Shown: positions 24,771 through 36,291 of the stretch, piece after piece
Numbering within the stretch: the first letter of the stretch is position 1
Layout: the number at the start of each line of letters is the position of its first letter
Source of the DNA: Tribonema minus
Taxonomy: Eukaryota > Sar > Xanthophyceae > Tribonematales > Tribonemataceae
Assembly (NCBI GenBank): GCA_017506865.1
Contig: JAFCMP010000457.1
Span: 434,001-498,000, forward strand
Reading direction: 5' to 3'
Length of the DNA: 64,000 nucleotides
The notes under the pieces: model-generated
Told to the model about the DNA's origin: nothing
The model's input: the letters and a program-made list of their open reading frames with translations, nothing else
Database searches by the model: none
Position numbers and translations under genes: made by a program

Positions 24771-26718
24771 AAATAGCCTCTCGAAGCAAACCTCTCTGCC
24801 GTAGACGAAGGCACCCTTGCCGAGCATTGTGCTCGTGCGCTATTCGGGTCAAACTTTCAAAGCAAGTCGATGAGTAAGAAAAAACACAATCTGAACCAAA
24901 CTTGCAAGGGAACCCCTTCAAGCGTCCCTACAGCTGCGTACATGTGCACATAGGTGCACGCGGAAGCAGTGGCGCAGGTCTGCATATCCCTAGGTGCTAT
25001 AAAGCCGATTGCTTGCCAGCTCACGCTGGCGGCTGCCATAATGCTCATTGGCGCGTGCCTCACTTTTCGTATATGCTCGCATACATAATTAGCCCTATTC
25101 CAGTTTGTGATGTGCGCGCCTTACAGCATGGTTCGTGCCCACATTTTGCAGTGCGCATCAGTGACGGCGGCCGAGACGGATGTCTGAAGCACCATGGTAT
25201 CAAACAAAAAGTGCGTAGGCCACAGTACCTCATTATGAGGGCATGCCGCCCCTTTGCCACTTTGGATCCTCGAGTCAAAGGAGGTCAGCAGAGAGCCCTT
25301 GCCAGCGCAGACGCCTGAACCCTCCAACCTCAGGCTTTTGCCAGGAATCTCATCGAAGTGTACTGCTGCAGTTCCGCACACGACCTCGCCCGTGCCTGTC
25401 CTCCCCCGATGCCTGCCGCCTATCTTCATGGACCAGAAGTGGTGCGAAGCGCCAACCTCCCCCCCCCCTCCCCCCCCCCCCCCTGCTGCACAACCTCAAT
25501 AATGCCCCTCACGCCATTACGGCATCCGCTTCCTCGTCACCACCCTGATGCTCCCCACACTTATTTCTTGAAGTCACTGCATCCACTGTATGTACATCTC
25601 AGCTGCACATAGTATGCATGTCAGCAAGCGTACATTGGCAAGCCTGGCAAAGCAGGAATTCAGGGCGCCCGACAAAGTCCTCCTGGAAGCCCATCTGTAG
25701 TTGGCCTGGCGGTCAGTACTCGCTTTATAGTGTAGATAGCGCATGTAGTCCATTGCAGTCACAAATGTGTATGAGCACACGCTTGATGATGTGAGCACAA
25801 GTGTTGCATCACTGATGGCATGATATCTTGCATTTTTCATGGGGTTTCCGCCCCATAATCGGAGGTAAATCAAGTACAATGCAGGCCTCCGCAGTTGCTC
25901 ATTGCATTAAGCTCAAGTCCGTAGAGGGGTATGATATATGACTACTTCGAAGTATATTGTTCTACGGTGGCATGCATGATTGCACCTGTCAATCATGTCT
26001 TCTGCCTTTTCCGGTGCTCAGTGGCCGTCGGTCATGGACGTGCTGTGGACGAGCCAGGGGGCCAGGATGCGGTGCCTTGATTGGCCAGCGCGCTCAATCA
26101 ATTGCATCACACCGCGCTCGCTCCGAGCATTGGTGCGCTGCCGCATGGTGGTGATGTTAGCTTTCTTCGTTCATGGCTGCATGAACTCAGCATACCACCA
26201 GAGGTCCGGACCGGCCATCAGCTGAATGAGAGGTGGAAACAGCCGTCCCATGGCGCTGCACGTGCGAGGAGCAGCCCATGACACAGCCACAACAAAGTCA
26301 CATCATGGTGACACACTGTCGCCAACGTCATTGTGCAATGCGTGGATGCATACTCATAGTGTGCACGCAGCCAAACTGTGCATGCAGCAACAATGACAAC
26401 TTCGATCATCACAGTTGTTTGACTGCCAAGGCGCCGGTCACCCACACAGCTGCTACAGCGGTAGGTGATGGCCAGGTTTCGGCATGTGATGCCCTCAGTC
26501 CATCACAGCGACTGAGATCTAACGGTGTGGCAGGTCAGGCACACTGCCAGTGTGACAGGACACATGTACAGTGCTGCTACTAGTGGTGCTCCTATGCAGA
26601 AACTGCTGTGCTCATCCTCGACCTGTCTGCAGCTAATATGCAGCAATGTTGTGCCTGCGGCTCTCAAGGGTGTTGGTGTTCAAACGTGTGCGCCGTGTGA
26701 CACCTGTGAACCGCAAGA
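24771..26718. other. Mostly unassigned region with one weak exon candidate
   Basis: No known domain is visible. A minus-strand open stretch at about 25460-25230 ends at a GT donor and contains HFDEIPGKSLRLEGSG; it could be an exon of an unknown gene. A C-rich run lies at 25458-25483. The region upstream of PRMT5 should begin at the left end of this stretch. Confidence 0.3.
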
Positions 26719-27195
26719 TCAAAGTTCAAGGTACAAATGACGAAGTGGGTCTGATGTACGCGTCACAATGGCCAGTGCCACAATAAGAGACAGCTGCTGC
26801 AGCATGGCTTCAACTTGCGTGCGGTCGACGCGGGATAAACGCCGGCTGGGGCTTAAGGCGGGGGAGGGGAGCAGTGAGCTTTGGAGGGACCGGCAGCACT
26901 GCAGGCTCCACAGAGTGTCCCTGTTATCACGGCGCGCTGCGGCATTGTCGACATCCACATCGAGCTGCTGCAGCTGTGCCAAAAGCCGGCGCTTGCTAGC
27001 GTCGCTGTCACCATCGGGCAGGTGGCGCACCGTCTCGCAGATGTCCAGGATCTTGAGGTAATCGGCGCCCTCCTGCACTTCGCCGTCATCGTCCATCATC
27101 GCGCCCCTGCAGCCCAGCTGAGTGATGCGTGCCTGCAGCTCCCTGTGGAAGTCGTTGCCGGCATAGCTGGTCATCTTCTCCGCCAAGTCGTGCAC
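26719..27195 (-). CDS. Candidate exon(s) of an unrecognised gene
   Basis: A strong minus-strand acceptor (gcttccacag) is followed from 27195 by an open frame of about 150 codons. It begins AVHDLAEKMTSYAGND and is rich in charged, helix-forming residues (DYLKILDICETVRHL, LLAQLQQLDVDVD). It is also more GC-rich than its surroundings, like the proven exons in this window. No domain is recognised, and both its 5' partner and its end are uncertain. It could belong with the candidate exons at 27.7-28.0 kb on the same strand. Confidence 0.35.
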   Translation of the reverse strand: MHDLAEKMTSYAGNDFHRELQARITQLGCRGAMMDDDGEVQEGADYLKILDICETVRHLPDGDSDASKRRLLAQLQQLDVDVDNAAARRDNRDTLWSLQCCRSLQSSLLPSPALSPSRRLSRVDRTQVEAMLQQLSLIVALAIVTRTSDPLRHLYLEL

Positions 27196-27699
27196 AGCTG
27201 TGGAAGCATCACATACATTCAATTTGGCCAGGCGGAGTCCGTAAGCTGGTTGGCAACAAGTGCTGTGTGACTTTAATTGTACTTTAAGACCACACTAAGC
27301 CTGGCTGGAACGCCAAGTCGAGAATATCCCGACAGGTTGGCTCACTGTAAGGCCATCAAAAATTTGCTTTTTGCATGCAGGGACAGGATGAGATGCGCAC
27401 AAGCTGTTGGAATATGGACAGTTCCTTCTGTCACAATCATCTGGTACAGGGGGGGGGTTCAGACCCAGCAGCTTCATAGCACATGTCAGTGTTCTGAAGG
27501 AATGTGCGTTACTTGACGTTTACATCTACCGTCTGGAGGTTACATTCTGCTTTGTGTGTCTAGCAATATTCACTCAGGTAAGCCCAGCACCCACGGTTTG
27601 GCGATGCCTCTCAGCCTCCTGTGCTGCCGTTGCTAGTGCGCAACACCACATTTCTAAGGAGCAGCGTGTGGCTCACACACCAAGTTGATAAACAAAAGC

Positions 27700-27990
27700 A
27701 AAGGGAAGTGCCCATAGAGTCATAGTTGCCCACGTCACGGGCGCCCAATGACAACAATAGCTGGCTGCTGCCATTTCCACATCTGCCGAGCAGGGCTAGC
27801 GCAAGTGTGAATGCAGCCTGCACCCAGCCTTCTGTCCGAGTGGCCACCATGCAAGATGCGTAAAGCAGTGTGATGTTGAGTGGTATTGGTTACCAACACA
27901 TAGCTCCATACCTGCCCCAGACTGGCCTCATCAGGTGGTAATAATGACATTCCCATTGAGTCCAACGACTGACGCAGCGGATGGTCCAGG
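27700..27990 (-). CDS. Weak candidate exons, unknown protein
   Basis: On the minus strand an open stretch (NMLLDHPLRQSLDSMG to DEASLGQ) ends at a CAG|GTATGG donor near 27914. Another open stretch lies lower (EGWVQAAFTLALALLGRCG, then SSQLLLSLGARD). They may be consecutive exons of the gene that includes 26719-27195. The SLGARD string is vaguely like patatin-type lipases, but no active-site motif is visible, so I make no functional call. Confidence 0.25.
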
Positions 27991-28405
27991 AGCATGTTGA
28001 ACCAAACCCCTCACTTTTCTCTGACTTGCAGATTCTGGTGATCTGGGTCTGCCGGATGCGCATTACCACGAGAAGTGCGACGCAACATGAAACTTCAAGC
28101 TGTGGAAGAGGCCGCAGCTGTTTTCACCCCGCATAGGCTTCATGAGCTCACTGTGGATCCTGCGCTGATCTGCCAAGTTGTGCTTCACTGAGACATATAC
28201 TGAAGGTATGCAAACGGGCTATGACTGGGCCCCTCTACTACCCTGCACACAGTGCAGCGCTGGCTTCAGATGATGTGTGCCTGACACATAAGGCAAGTAT
28301 CTCTGCATTATGACTGTGCAAGTTACAGGAAGCCAGACTTCTGAGATAACAGGCATTCTGGGGTGTTACCACCTACATATCTCACCTCGCGGGCCTTCTT
28401 GTGCA

Positions 28406-29143
28406 TCAGCACGGTATGGTAACTGACGTGCCAGCAAGGGCAGGCAGAGGGGGGACGGCTGGCTCCAGAGGGTCAGAGTGCATCAAGAACAGGTCCACAC
28501 CATGGGAACCAAGAAACCGTACTCTGCTAGTGTCGGTGCATTCGCAGACAATGCCAAGGATGTAGCCATCAGTACGTACGACCACACATCCGTACAAGTC
28601 TGCTTCAATGGATGTCTCCAGCTCGAGGGTAGAGCTTTCCACAGAATCCGCAGTAACGTGGCCGTACGTGCAGCTGCGCTGACCAGACGCGAAGCCCAGG
28701 ACATGCACTCTGTCGCCGATGGAGGGCGAACACGCCGGCAGTGAAGGGGGCAGCTTTACTTGACGACGGGACTGAAACACGGCTATGCCGAGCGAACTCC
28801 TCGCAAAAATGTGGGTCTTGAGCAGCTCCAGCTCCGCGTACTTGTCCACAGTGCTGCCGTCCACATGGCAGTTGTAACGGGCCTCATATTCATCAGGCTC
28901 GCTGCCGACGATTTCCTTGGCTGTCACGACAAAAGGTGTTCGATCGCCACTGCTTGGGAACGCGAGCCCGCTGATGCTCCGGCCATCCAATCGCCTCACC
29001 TCAACAATCAGTGGCTCGGCGCGCAGCAGCACCTTGATTAGGCTGCTGCCGCTGCTGCTGATGCTGGCTATGGGGCCTGGCAATACTGCTGGCACAGGAA
29101 CTCGCTCTCTTTTGGCCCTGGAAGCAGACCAGCAGATCCCCAT
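28406..29143 (-). CDS. Predicted lipid-anchored pseudoprotease (trypsin-like fold)
   Basis: A single open frame encodes 245 residues. I chose the ATG at 29143 because it gives MGICWSAS, a classic N-myristoylation start with a palmitoylatable cysteine; the frame also stays open upstream. The body has the layout of trypsin-like (HtrA/Trypsin_2) peptidases, with beta-rich segments, GDRVHVLGFASG near 143-154 and DGYILGIV near 192-199. All three triad positions appear lost: VVTAKEIV (72-79) stands where T-A-A/N-H is expected, LGIAV (118-122) where D-[LI]-A-V is expected, and ADLYGC (181-186) where G-[DN]-S-G-G is expected. It would then be a membrane-associated binding protein, not an enzyme. The fold assignment is from pattern only. 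A GTAAGT about 30 bases upstream on the same strand may be a donor of a 5'-UTR intron. Confidence 0.6.
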   Translation of the reverse strand: MGICWSASRAKRERVPVPAVLPGPIASISSSGSSLIKVLLRAEPLIVEVRRLDGRSISGLAFPSSGDRTPFVVTAKEIVGSEPDEYEARYNCHVDGSTVDKYAELELLKTHIFARSSLGIAVFQSRRQVKLPPSLPACSPSIGDRVHVLGFASGQRSCTYGHVTADSVESSTLELETSIEADLYGCVVVRTDGYILGIVCECTDTSRVRFLGSHGVDLFLMHSDPLEPAVPPLPALAGTSVTIPC

Positions 29144-29638
29144 TTCTTTCTCTGTTTTTATTCTTTTTTTGAGACTTACTTCAAGTTGTTGCAGTTCACA
29201 GTTGCGAAACAAACAGATGAGCAGCAGGCGTGAGCAGCAGGCGCTCGAAAAGTACGGGTTACTCCCAGGTCGAAGTCACGCTTACGACCGCAACGGTCGC
29301 GACCTTGGCTACTCTATGTCAGTTGCCATTGCCCACGCTGGCAACGGCTGCTGACCATTGACCACCGTCCACATATTGTCGGCCAGTGAGGATGTTACCT
29401 ATGTACCAATAGTATGTCCTCGATAATCGAGATGCAACGTTCCAGGCGATCGCGCTCGAGGAGCAGCAGCACACGCTTTACGTACACACCGGGGTCACCC
29501 CCCACTCTTGACTTTGTTTATTCTTCTTGAAGTTAAGCTTTTCTCCGCGTTGTCGTGCGGTATCTCAGGCCACCCATACGTTTGTCGCGCACACGCTGTC
29601 TACAGCTGAGTACAGGAACACGGCTACAGTATTCCAGC
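29144..29638. other. Divergent intergenic region (pseudoprotease / kinase)
   Basis: This separates the minus-strand gene starting at 29143 from the plus-strand kinase starting at 29639, so it should carry both promoters. It includes a short hairpin-prone stretch, gaccgcaacggtcgcgacc, at about 29285-29304. No clear TATA-like element is seen. Confidence 0.4.
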
Positions 29639-32600
29639 ATGAAGATCAGGCGCCTGCGGGTGTTCGCATGTGGTGCCTGCACCCAGACGCTGGCATTTGT
29701 GGCGCCATACCCGTGCGTCCTGCCTTTCGTCAGGCCAGCTTGTTCTGCTGATCAGCGTGGCCATCTCTCTGCGACTAGCAGCCAGCCTTTCGGGCGTCTC
29801 ACAGGTACGCTTTGATTTGGCGACTTAGATCGCCGCGATGATCAACAACCCTCTGCTTCATCCTGGGGCTGGCTCTTCCCTTGCGTCTGTGACATACTTC
29901 TTGTTCCAGGAATAGTTCAACTGGCTGCCGACTCCAGTGCAGACGATATTGATGACGATGAGGTTTTACAAGATGTGATGCAGAGGAGGAAGCGGGTGGA
30001 AGCAGCCTTGCTAAACGGCGATCCAATCATGCAGATGTCAGCCAAGCAGCTGAAGGACTACTTCAACGAGTTGTTGAACCAGGAGCAGATGCTGCTGCAG
30101 ACAAAGCTCATGCGTGGTGCGTATCACAATTTATTGACTCTAGCGGCCTTATCTCCTCTTGTTGATAGCATGAAAGTCGTACTGTTGCCTGGCGTATGCG
30201 TGCAGCAGGCCTTATACTAGTCCAGTATTGCCTCCCACAATGCTTGAGATAATCTAGCTACTGTGATGACTATAGCTTATAGCGCTACCATGCATGATAC
30301 TTCATTCACCACACACCAGCTTTGTCAGCAGAGCATGCAGCACTACCATTCATGAGACACCATTCGCCACACACTTCAGCTAGAACATCAGTGCAGGATA
30401 ACCCGGAGCGCATGCCTGCACTAAACATGTCCGCGGCAGGCCCACAGGCTTTGCCTACAAGAATCATACCTGCTCGTAGGCCGGCGCACCGTGTCCTGTC
30501 TGAGGGGAGCCATTGCGCTGAGAGCTGGCCTGATTGAGTGCAGGTTGTGGCAGTGCATTCAAGCTGGCAGGCTTGGTACACTCTGGCATTTTTGTGAGTG
30601 ACCTTTCCTCACAGGCATCAATTACTCTGCCTGTGCTCTCCAGGGGCTGAGGCTGGTCTGCTTGCCAACAAGGTGGCAGTGCTGGCGAATCAGCTTGAAC
30701 TCCTTCGCAGCAGCAGCTTGTCCCCCAGTCAGACAGGAGGCAGGTTGATGCAGAACCCGAGCTGGCAGATTGACAGCTCGGCTGATGTGGACAGGCTGCT
30801 GGGGCCAGCACCAAGTGACATATTCGGCATGGCAACTGAGCTGCTAGCAGCATTGCAACAAGGCGGATCGCTGACCATTGACAGCCTAGCAGAACGCGAG
30901 ATGCAGGCGCAGGGTAACAGCAATGAGTCAGAATGGGCACACGAAGAGGAGAAGCTACACTACGCCGTGGGTTTTCTGTTGCGCTCGTTTCAAGTGATAC
31001 ATGCAGGAGATTGCTGCTGGACCCTTCATGATACACATGCGCCACAACAAGAATTGGAGGGGCGCAAGGGACGGATGGATTATGCGTTCACAACGGGCGA
31101 GAGATGGTGGGCACAGGTGAGCGCATGACAGCAGCCCCCGCAGCCGGCAGCTTGTATGGATGGCGCAGGTATATTATATCTCCCGCCAGAAAATTCCACT
31201 ATTGTACTCAGTATTCAGAGTGGTTCCGCAACATGTACCACAGGCGACATAAAGGGCACCTGGCAATGTTGGAAGCTGCTGCTTGTCAGCCCTGTTGCTG
31301 TACACCGTCACAAGTGCTGACCAGCCTAATGCTGTACGCTGTCAGAGGTTTCTATCAAGGTAAATAGAGTAAGAAAACTGTATGATGTAGTTTGTATACT
31401 GGCAAGTGTACTTGCCGGGACCGTGATGTATGCAATGTGCATGCAACTGCCATGATGTGTAAAGAGGCTGAATGTTTACTTTGCTCATAGCAAACCATAA
31501 CGGTTGGTAGACTTCAGTCAGGCTGCGCTCCTCATGAGACGCTGATTGTGCACGCTTCTACAGGTGCTCTTTCTGCTGAAGCTCAAGACCAAACTCCGGC
31601 CCCAGAGCATCACTCACAAGTCAGCTGTGGGTGAACTGGTGGAGTGCGCCCGAACAGCGCTGGCTCACCAGCCTTTGGAGCGCAGCCACATGTTTGGCAT
31701 AGCTCTTTCTCCAGATGCCATACAAGTCCTCAGCATCCAAAAGAGTGTGGGATCCGCCTTGTTGCACACGGACCTGTTGCCATTCGCCTTGGAGTCAGAT
31801 TCGCCAGGCTGGCATCTACTGGTTAGGGTGCTCTCTGCAGGGCGTGGCGCTCATGGCTTCATTGATAAAGACCCTCCAGTCATCAACCTACCACCACACC
31901 GCTTCATGGACTTCAAGCTGAAGGACTGGCGGCAACTACGCCCCAATGCAATATCCAAAACGTTACACATGGAGCCAGCAACTCAAATCTGGCGTGCAAC
32001 GCACCCGCTAGGGGAACAGCCGCCGCAGCACGTTGCAGTCAAGACATGCTTGAGGGCAGCCTGTGAGAATGAGGTATGCCGCGTATGCGATGTCACTGTT
32101 CTGTGGTTCTCATTTTCGTTTAAGATGCGGACAGTGGTGCCTACTTTGTAATCTCAGCCATTTGCCAAGACTTACAGTTGCGCTTTCATGTACCCAGATG
32201 TACGGTAATTGAATCATTGCTGTAACATTGCCAATGTGCCAGCACAGCTCAGCAAGTAATACACACCATGCAAGCACGTACGTGCTCAGCACTGCCTGAG
32301 GGGCCGAATGGCCGGCTCAGGTCCGGCACAGCTGCCGCATGTGGAACTTGCTGTTGTAGTGGTATTGCAGGTTGTAGTAGGTCCACTTGGGTTCGTTCGC
32401 TTCCTCGAGCTGCGGACAAGTGATACGGAATTAGTATTTGTAGGTGTTATGCCAGGCCTAGGGATCGCTTGCGTGTTCGATGTTATGCGTGACTGCTACC
32501 AATACGTTTTTGGCCCTTATAAGGGCTTGGGATAATGTAGCGCTAATGCCTGTTTTGGGATCATACATGTGGTCAATACCCCACAACACCACACTCAGTC

Positions 32601-33439
32601 TGCTATTATTCTCGTTTAGCACCAAATCAAGCAGCCCCTCAGGGTATGGCCATATATGGACTCTGTCCTCTTTAAACTCTTGGGGACTGACAAAAAAGTT
32701 GCTGCTCATTGCGTGTGGACGTCTGCAGGTGCGCATGTTGCAACTCCTTTCTGGTGTGCCTGGCGTGGCCCGGCTTACTGCCATAGGAGAAACGTCAGAT
32801 GGTGATCAGCCATTCATAGCTACTGCGCCATTCGGTCGCTGCCTGTCCTTTACTGATGATGCGGAAACCGTGCTCTCAGTGATCCATAGCATTGTGTTCA
32901 CATTAAGAGCCATGGCATCATTGACACCGCCAATCATACATTGCGATCTGTCGCACGGAAACATCATCATTGTCGATGCCGAGATGGCATCAATTACAGA
33001 TGGCACATTGGAGGGCATGCGGCATACACCGGCTGCCTACCTTATTGACCTTGCCACCGCACAGCCACTACCTCCTGAGGCAGATGTAGTTGTGCAAGAG
33101 CACCCGCAATCGCATGTTGGTACATGTGTGTTCATGGCCCACAGTGTTGAGAAGGGCGAGCCTCACAGCATATCCTCAGACCTGGAAAGCCTATTCCTGG
33201 TCCTGGTGTACGTTGCATGTTCAGGACACGTGTATTGGGGCAACAGGTTGCCACACACGATCAGTGCCTTTGACGCGAAGGTGTCTGCGCTGAGCACCCG
33301 TGCACGATTTGAAGAGTGCATTGTGCCCAAGTGCCGTGAGGATCTACTCCCACAAGTTCGTGCCCTGCACAGACTCTTTTACCTGCCAGAGTACAAAACC
33401 AATGTTGATCATGCAGCATTTTTGGTTGCATTGCAATGA
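29639..33439 (+). CDS. FunK1-like (fungal-type) protein kinase with N-terminal leader
   Basis: Five exons join in frame: 29639-29804, 29910-30116, 30644-31116, 31564-32073, 32729-33439, encoding 688 residues. The kinase core is at the C-terminal end: VAVK with the ATP-binding lysine at about 442, an alpha-C glutamate (CENEV) near 450-452, HCDLSHGN with the catalytic Asp near 525 and Asn near 530, and LIDLA with the metal-binding Asp near 559. It ends with GTCVFMA and SSDLESLFLVLVYV. HCD in place of HRD, an IDxA in place of DFG, and the GT.xFMA...DLES block are typical of the FunK1 group. The preceding region (WWAQVLFLLKLKTKL) matches the FunK1 upstream part. The N-terminus is basic and hydrophobic with LAFVAP, possibly a targeting leader. 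An acidic, helical segment follows (residues about 60-150). The substrate is unknown. Confidence 0.8.
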
Positions 33440-35157
33440 CACTGTACGGCGACAAGTACTTTCACAACATGTGTCCTATGCAATGCTATGCAAAGATGCT
33501 TCATACTTATCGTGCTTTGTCCACTGCTGCTGCTACTGCAAAGGCCATGGCAAGCAGCAACACTGCTTTGCAAAAAAAAAGAATGGCTGTGCACCATTGG
33601 AACTTCGCACCACTGTGCTTTGTTTGCTTCAATTGTGCAACTGTCGTGCGGCTGCGCGCGCCTGCAGGCGATGCTTTGACGTGTGTTGTGCTTATGAAGA
33701 TGCTTGGATTCATACAGAACAGCTGAGGCCTCTAGCCCATGTAACATCAGTACATCATTACAATGTTGTTCGCAGTACCACAATGCGTCCACCACGTCCG
33801 TTGTGTTGAGTATCGCTCAATGTGCGAGCAAGCTCGGATGATCAGTACTTTTACATAAAAAACATGGCGTTGCCACAAGGCGCTGGTGTCACGATGTTCA
33901 GTCTGCTATACATGCATGATTACAGCACTTTGGTTAGGCCACGGTCTAGGTAAACCCAATGTGGGTCTCACTGACCATGACTTCCGTCTGTGAGTATGCC
34001 GTTGTCCGCTGCATATGCTGTAACCCGAACTAACACTCAGTTTCCGCGCCTTGGCAATGGGGCGCCTCCTGTGGGCTGCAACGAACGGCTAAACTATAGA
34101 GATGCGAAGTCCACATAGGGCTGTTGTGGCGTTACAAATACGCCATAGATGTGAAGTAGCACCATGTGCGAGGCTGCCCCAGAGCGGCCGTCTGATGGCC
34201 ACATGGTGCAAGCCGCACAGGAGGTTTCCGCCGACCCGAAAGTAGATGTAATGATGACAGTTCATGATTATTTAATGAATACACGCACGTGCACGTGTGA
34301 GTGGTTTGTAAAAAAATACGGCAACGAGTTCCTTGTGCATGTTGCACTACGGTCTCCCTCCTCCTGCCTGCCATTGGTGGGCTGCTTACCAATCGATGCA
34401 GCCAGCATGCGATTTATTGCATACATGTCATGCAATGCCATTGCTTCTTCTAGTCCTATTTGAACATTCACTGAAATGCAGCGGACACAAGTCGACGATA
34501 GCAAAGCGACACAGGCATGCACCGGCAACACTGTTGTCAAGTTCAGGCGGCAGCAATGAGCATCACCATCAAGCAGCGCCAAGGTGGTACTTTTGCATGT
34601 GCGATGCCTGCCCGCAGAAGAGCACTGCACGTGAGAATGAGCTATGTCCAAAACACAACGAGCAGAAGATTCAAAGGCGACGCAACCATGACAAGAATGG
34701 TAGTCCATTAGAGGCCGCTGATCCCCTCGTTCCCACAGTGTCTGCACCAGTACAGAGTGCACCAACGGAAACACAACGATACTGTAGCCTCCCATCTAAC
34801 TGTAATATATGGGCCAAACCAGCATTGCCAGCTCTGTCACCTGCATCAGGCATGGCCTGACAGAGCACAAAAGATGATGGCAAGGCCCAATTTTGCGGCA
34901 GTTGCTGTTCAGGACACAGGTCTACTCGCATACTGATGCAGGGATTACTGCCATGTCGACAGGGACCCTGGCAAAGGTGCCACAACTACCAGCCTGAGTC
35001 TGGCTGCAAGCCAAGGCACCTGTAAAATGTCCCCGTCTGTGAGACCTGCCGTGGTGATAGTAGCTGGTGTTCTACAGCCAGTCCACTGCATATACACACC
35101 GGTTTCAAAGGGAAACTTGAAGTGCGGGATTGAGTTGGTGACGAGTTCAACAACGGA
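33440..35157. other. Spacer with only weak ORFs
   Basis: This lies between the kinase 3' end and the 3' end of the unknown minus-strand gene. A plus-strand open stretch at about 34520-34860 contains a possible zinc-ligand set (C-M-C-D-A-C, then C-P-K-H) followed by basic residues, and a shorter one starts at 34164. Neither has convincing splice partners or a known domain, so I leave them uncalled. The kinase 3' UTR and polyadenylation site should be near 33440-33800. Confidence 0.3.
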
Positions 35158-36291
35158 TCAAGGATTCCAACAGCGGCTGATAGGGCCTCCTCCCGCAAAT
35201 CCTGGTACCAGCTTCAGTACGGGGCCCAACCAGGGGGGATCCATCAAGAACACGCCCCCCTTTGCCTTACAGCACTGCTCAACACACAAATTCTGGAACA
35301 GCTCATTTTGACTCGTGTACCGGCAGCAGCGACCCAAATTGCACTCCGTGGCTCAGGCTCATCCAATGAAATATATGCTCAAGGGCTCGCGCCCGAAAGC
35401 AACAGAAATGCGGAAGGCCAGGGATCATATCAAACGGTGGCCACTGAGCCATAGGGCCAGCAGTACACAGCCGCAGACGAGTGTGACAATGATGGTCGTC
35501 ATCAATTCACACCTGCAAGGGGGCATTAGCATGCGGCGCTGTGTAAGTGGCGTGGACTGCAGAACTTTCAATCTCCTGGCCACAGAGACTGAGTCACTAG
35601 GCAATGTGATGATGTCAAAGTGTAGAGATTGTGAAAGGGGCAGTATCAGGCCACGAAGGGGGGTCAAGCTCCGTGACACAGCTGCTGTCTGCTGCTCGGG
35701 ACGGCTGATTACATGAGTCTCCGGGGTCCTGAAGCAGATGTATTCACAAGTGCAGCATTTGGGCATCCTGTCAATCGGTTGATATCTCTTGCAAAGCTTA
35801 GACAAGCCGTGACGCATCTCCTGACCGTGCAGGTATCACACATTTGTACAGCAAGCCTGGAGTCCATCTGGTGCAGGACTTATGATTTGAATCATAGAAA
35901 GGCAGCAGTCAGCAAATGATGCTGCCTGTCAAGGAGAAAAACAATCTGGGCATACCGTACTTGACACAGGTTGAATTGCTCATCACTTACCGGTTGATGG
36001 CCTCCTTCGCCTTGGCGCATTTTTGCTGCTCACGCTCTGCCCGCCGTTGCTGCTCCATTTGCACTTCCGGGTCAGCGATTGACATGTATGCACTCTCTCC
36101 CACCATCCTGCCGCCGAACAGCGCTGCGGCTTCAGTCGAACTTAACTTCCAGCCTCGCACTGCTCCATTTCCTTTGAGGTGCTTCCAGCCTCTTTCCGCA
36201 TTCGGTGGCATGGTGTGGGGAGAAGGGCCTCGTTCGGGATGTGGCATACTGTGTGTGGGTAACACTGTAGCCATGGGAACAGCACCTGTCA
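35158..36291 (-). CDS. Unrecognised gene, at least three exons, 5' end uncertain
   Basis: Three minus-strand exons join in phase: 36291-35991, 35704-35513 and 35311-35158 (stop at 35160-35158). A possible upstream exon at 37237-37154 (RKFPSYNRLRSVAPP) also has the matching phase, but no start codon is fixed. The predicted product contains GNGAVRGWKLSSTEAAALFGG, then a charged helix (QMEQQRRAEREQQKCAKAKEA). A hydrophobic-rich segment follows (LTPLRGLILPLSQSLHFDI), and the end is GGVFLMDPPWLGPVLKLVPG. DPPW also occurs in MT-A70 methyltransferases, but nothing else here supports that. The acceptor before the last exon is poor in pyrimidines, so that exon is the least certain. Confidence 0.4.

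Noticed and set aside
34520-34860. Plus-strand ORF with a possible C-x2-C...C-x2-H set
   Set aside because: The cysteine pattern fits no known zinc finger, and I found no splice partners or start to make a gene.
35158-35311. MT-A70 methyltransferase from the DPPW string
   Set aside because: Only four residues match; the rest of the predicted protein has no methyltransferase motif.
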